Positions 62,533-64,000 of a stretch of 64,000 nucleotides of DNA are shown one piece after another. The number at the start of each line of letters is the position of its first letter. Position 1 is the stretch's first letter. The notes under the pieces are model-generated. The model searched no databases. It was not told where the DNA came from and worked only from the letters and a program-made list of their open reading frames with translations. Origin of the DNA: Paucibacter sediminis (GTDB lineage Bacteria > Pseudomonadota > Gammaproteobacteria > Burkholderiales > Burkholderiaceae_C); contig NZ_CP116346.1 in NCBI RefSeq assembly GCF_030254645.1, positions 682,001-746,000 of the forward strand, written 5' to 3'. Made by a program: the position numbers and the translations under genes.

Positions 62533-64000
62533 ACACGCCGGAGCCGTGCTGTGGGCGCGCCCCGCCGGTGCGTATCAGGATCAGCACGGTGAAGCTGACA
62601 TTGCCGCCCGAGACGTTCTTGAAGCCGCTCGGGTACTGCATCTCCATGCAGAAGCTGGAGAAGGTGGCGAGGCAGCCGAAGTTCTCGTCGAAGCTGTTGT
62701 AGACCACCTGGGCGGGCTGCTGGTGCGCCAGGTCGTAGGCCTCGCCGACGCCCTGGATGGCCGAGATCAGGCCATCGAAATAGTCGTAGACCTCCTTGAT
62801 GCTGGTCGGCTTGGGCGGAGGCAGGGCGCTCGCCAGTCCGCCCAGCGCATTGATGGCCGCGCCACCGATCAGGTAAACATCGGCGGTCTGCGCCACCGCC
62901 AGGTCCATGCCGCGGACCTCGATGGTGCTGTCGGGGTAGTTGTAGGCATAAGGCCCCAGCACCGCGGCGCCCGCATGCACGCCGTCGATCAACACCGTCT
63001 GGGTCAGGAACTGGTCCAGCAGGCCCTTGGCCGCCAGGATGGCCGCCATGTTCTGCAGCTGGTTCAGGTAGTCGCCGTAGATCTTGTTGACCAATTGGCC
63101 GATCGGCCCCAGGGCATTCAGCAGGCCGCCCAGCAGGAACTGCGGCTTGGCCTGCCCGGCGGCGCTGGGCCAGGCTTGCAGCGGTGCGGCCCTGCCGAGC
63201 AGGCGATCCAGGCTCATCGCCTTGGCGCTGGGCACCGCGCCAAGCAGCGCCTGCGGCGCCAGCTGGGCATTGGTGCGATCGGCCATGGCCTTGAGCAGCG
63301 CCGGCATCTCGGTGGCGATCAGGCCCTGGATCAGGTCGGCCTTGTCGACCAGCCCATACAAGCTGGGCTGCGCGCCCGCCGCGGCCAGCTGGGTGGCCAG
63401 GGTCTGCAGCTCGCTGCGGTACTGGTCCAGCAGGGCGGTGTTGGCGGCGTCGTCGCCGCCCGACTGCTTCAGCAGCGCGGTGATCTGCTGCATCTTGGCC
63501 TTCAGCTGCGCGGTGGCGGCAGCATGGGCCAGATCGCCGGGCGTCTGCGGATAGCCGTTCGCCGCCAGCTTGGCCGGCAGCGGCACAAAGCCGCTGGCGG
63601 GCTGGTAAGGCGTGCTGAACACCATGCGCACCGGGTCCACGCTGGCCGCCGCCGCCGTGATGGCGGCCTTGGCCGCCGCCGCGCCGGTGTTGTCGCCGCG
63701 GTCCAGCGCCTCCTTGAGCAGCTTGAGATTGCGCGCCAGGCTGCCCTGCGCCGCCGACAGATTGGCATACAGGCCGGAGTTCTTGGACACCGGGGTCGGC
63801 GCGATCACCGTGAAGGGCTGCTGCACGCTGATGGCCGTGCCATCCACCGTGGCCACCAGGGTGAAGCCGCCACGCGTGTCGGCGGCGCTCAGCAGCTGCA
63901 GGCCCGCCACCGCGGGCGTCGCACCCTCCACGCCCTCGGCCGGGCGCAACACCTGGTAGCTGATCGGTGGCAAGGGGTTCATGGCCTTGCCATCGGTGTC
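62510..64000 (-). CDS. C-terminal part of a large unrecognised protein (cut by window edge)
   Basis: At least 496 residues; the reading frame stays open to the right edge (DTDGKAMNPLPP at the edge), so the true start is outside. The first 60 visible residues are beta-strand-rich (GFTLVATVDGTAISVQQPFTVI) and could be the end of an Ig-like domain. The middle (about 70-330) is helical and Ala/Leu-rich. The end is GGNVSFTVLILIRTGGARP and GSGVFNFAPGT. Two Cys pairs near the end suggest an exported protein. No family is recognised. The frame is convergent with pirin, overlapping it by 23 bp. Confidence 0.7.
   Translation of the reverse strand, partial: DTDGKAMNPLPPISYQVLRPAEGVEGATPAVAGLQLLSAADTRGGFTLVATVDGTAISVQQPFTVIAPTPVSKNSGLYANLSAAQGSLARNLKLLKEALDRGDNTGAAAAKAAITAAAASVDPVRMVFSTPYQPASGFVPLPAKLAANGYPQTPGDLAHAAATAQLKAKMQQITALLKQSGGDDAANTALLDQYRSELQTLATQLAAAGAQPSLYGLVDKADLIQGLIATEMPALLKAMADRTNAQLAPQALLGAVPSAKAMSLDRLLGRAAPLQAWPSAAGQAKPQFLLGGLLNALGPIGQLVNKIYGDYLNQLQNMAAILAAKGLLDQFLTQTVLIDGVHAGAAVLGPYAYNYPDSTIEVRGMDLAVAQTADVYLIGGAAINALGGLASALPPPKPTSIKEVYDYFDGLISAIQGVGEAYDLAHQQPAQVVYNSFDENFGCLATFSSFCMEMQYPSGFKNVSGGNVSFTVLILIRTGGARPQHGSGVFNFAPGT

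Overview
The window is GC-rich and gene-dense, with very short intergenic gaps, frequent ATGA and TGATG start/stop overlaps, and long antisense open frames of the kind high GC produces. Gene content points to a betaproteobacterium of the order Burkholderiales, perhaps near Roseateles, Rubrivivax or Paucibacter. The indicators are PEP-CTERM proteins, a YgiQ-type radical SAM protein, an AcrR-type RND efflux operon, a methylcrotonyl-CoA carboxylase cluster and a PAS-LuxR regulator beside acyl-CoA genes. The lineage is an inference from gene content, not from a marker gene. I saw no rRNA, tRNA, CRISPR array, insertion sequence or integrase.

Layout. 1-5.1 kb: start of a TonB-dependent receptor, then a coupled minus-strand trio (3-hydroxybutyrate dehydrogenase, acyl-CoA ligase, thiolase) divergent from a PAS-LuxR regulator. 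5.1-7.5 kb: an exported serine hydrolase, a cold-shock gene with a long structured leader, and a small conserved protein. 7.5-14.2 kb: a tripartite RND efflux operon divergent from its TetR regulator, with a perfect AcrR-like operator between them. 14.2-20.2 kb: YgiQ, then YqjK/YqjE/YqjD-like stress membrane genes split by a REC-GGDEF-EAL gene. 20.3-24.8 kb: alanine dehydrogenase, a cytosolic C25 (gingipain/caspase-like) peptidase with a small partner gene, and a PEP-CTERM PhoX-like protein.

24.9-36.0 kb is the most striking block. Nine minus-strand genes, nearly all overlapping, read mccB, acetyltransferase, liuC, bioA, bioF, bioD, bioB, mccA, hmgL. The whole late biotin pathway therefore sits inside the leucine/isovalerate degradation operon, whose carboxylase needs biotin. 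A divergent TetR gene and two near-identical TGAG-N5-CTCAATTC dyads suggest one shared control point.

36.1-41.6 kb: a complete dipeptide ABC transporter (dppABCDF) with a strong hairpin after dppA. 41.6-48.6 kb: an orphan Hcp-like protein with an export signal, a SAM methyltransferase with a regulatory domain, a FecR/LysM protein coupled to a CHASE2 hybrid histidine kinase, and a DedA membrane protein with a small partner. 48.7-53.4 kb: LysR, DoxX, GST and an isoquinoline 1-oxidoreductase-type molybdenum hydroxylase pair. 53.4-57.9 kb: an HD-GYP protein, then a copper module (small HMA chaperone, CopA, CueR) with back-to-back MerR-type promoters. 57.9-64 kb: a PEP-CTERM GDSL hydrolase, an orphan GspE/PilB-like ATPase with an MshEN-like N-terminus, an FMN reductase-pirin pair, and the C-terminal part of a large unrecognised protein cut by the window edge.

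Two cross-cutting signals stand out. Cyclic-di-GMP appears three times (EAL, HD-GYP, MshEN ATPase). A 14-15 bp motif, GGGTCAGGTCTTGC(C), occurs four times exactly, with several degenerate copies, mostly inside genes.
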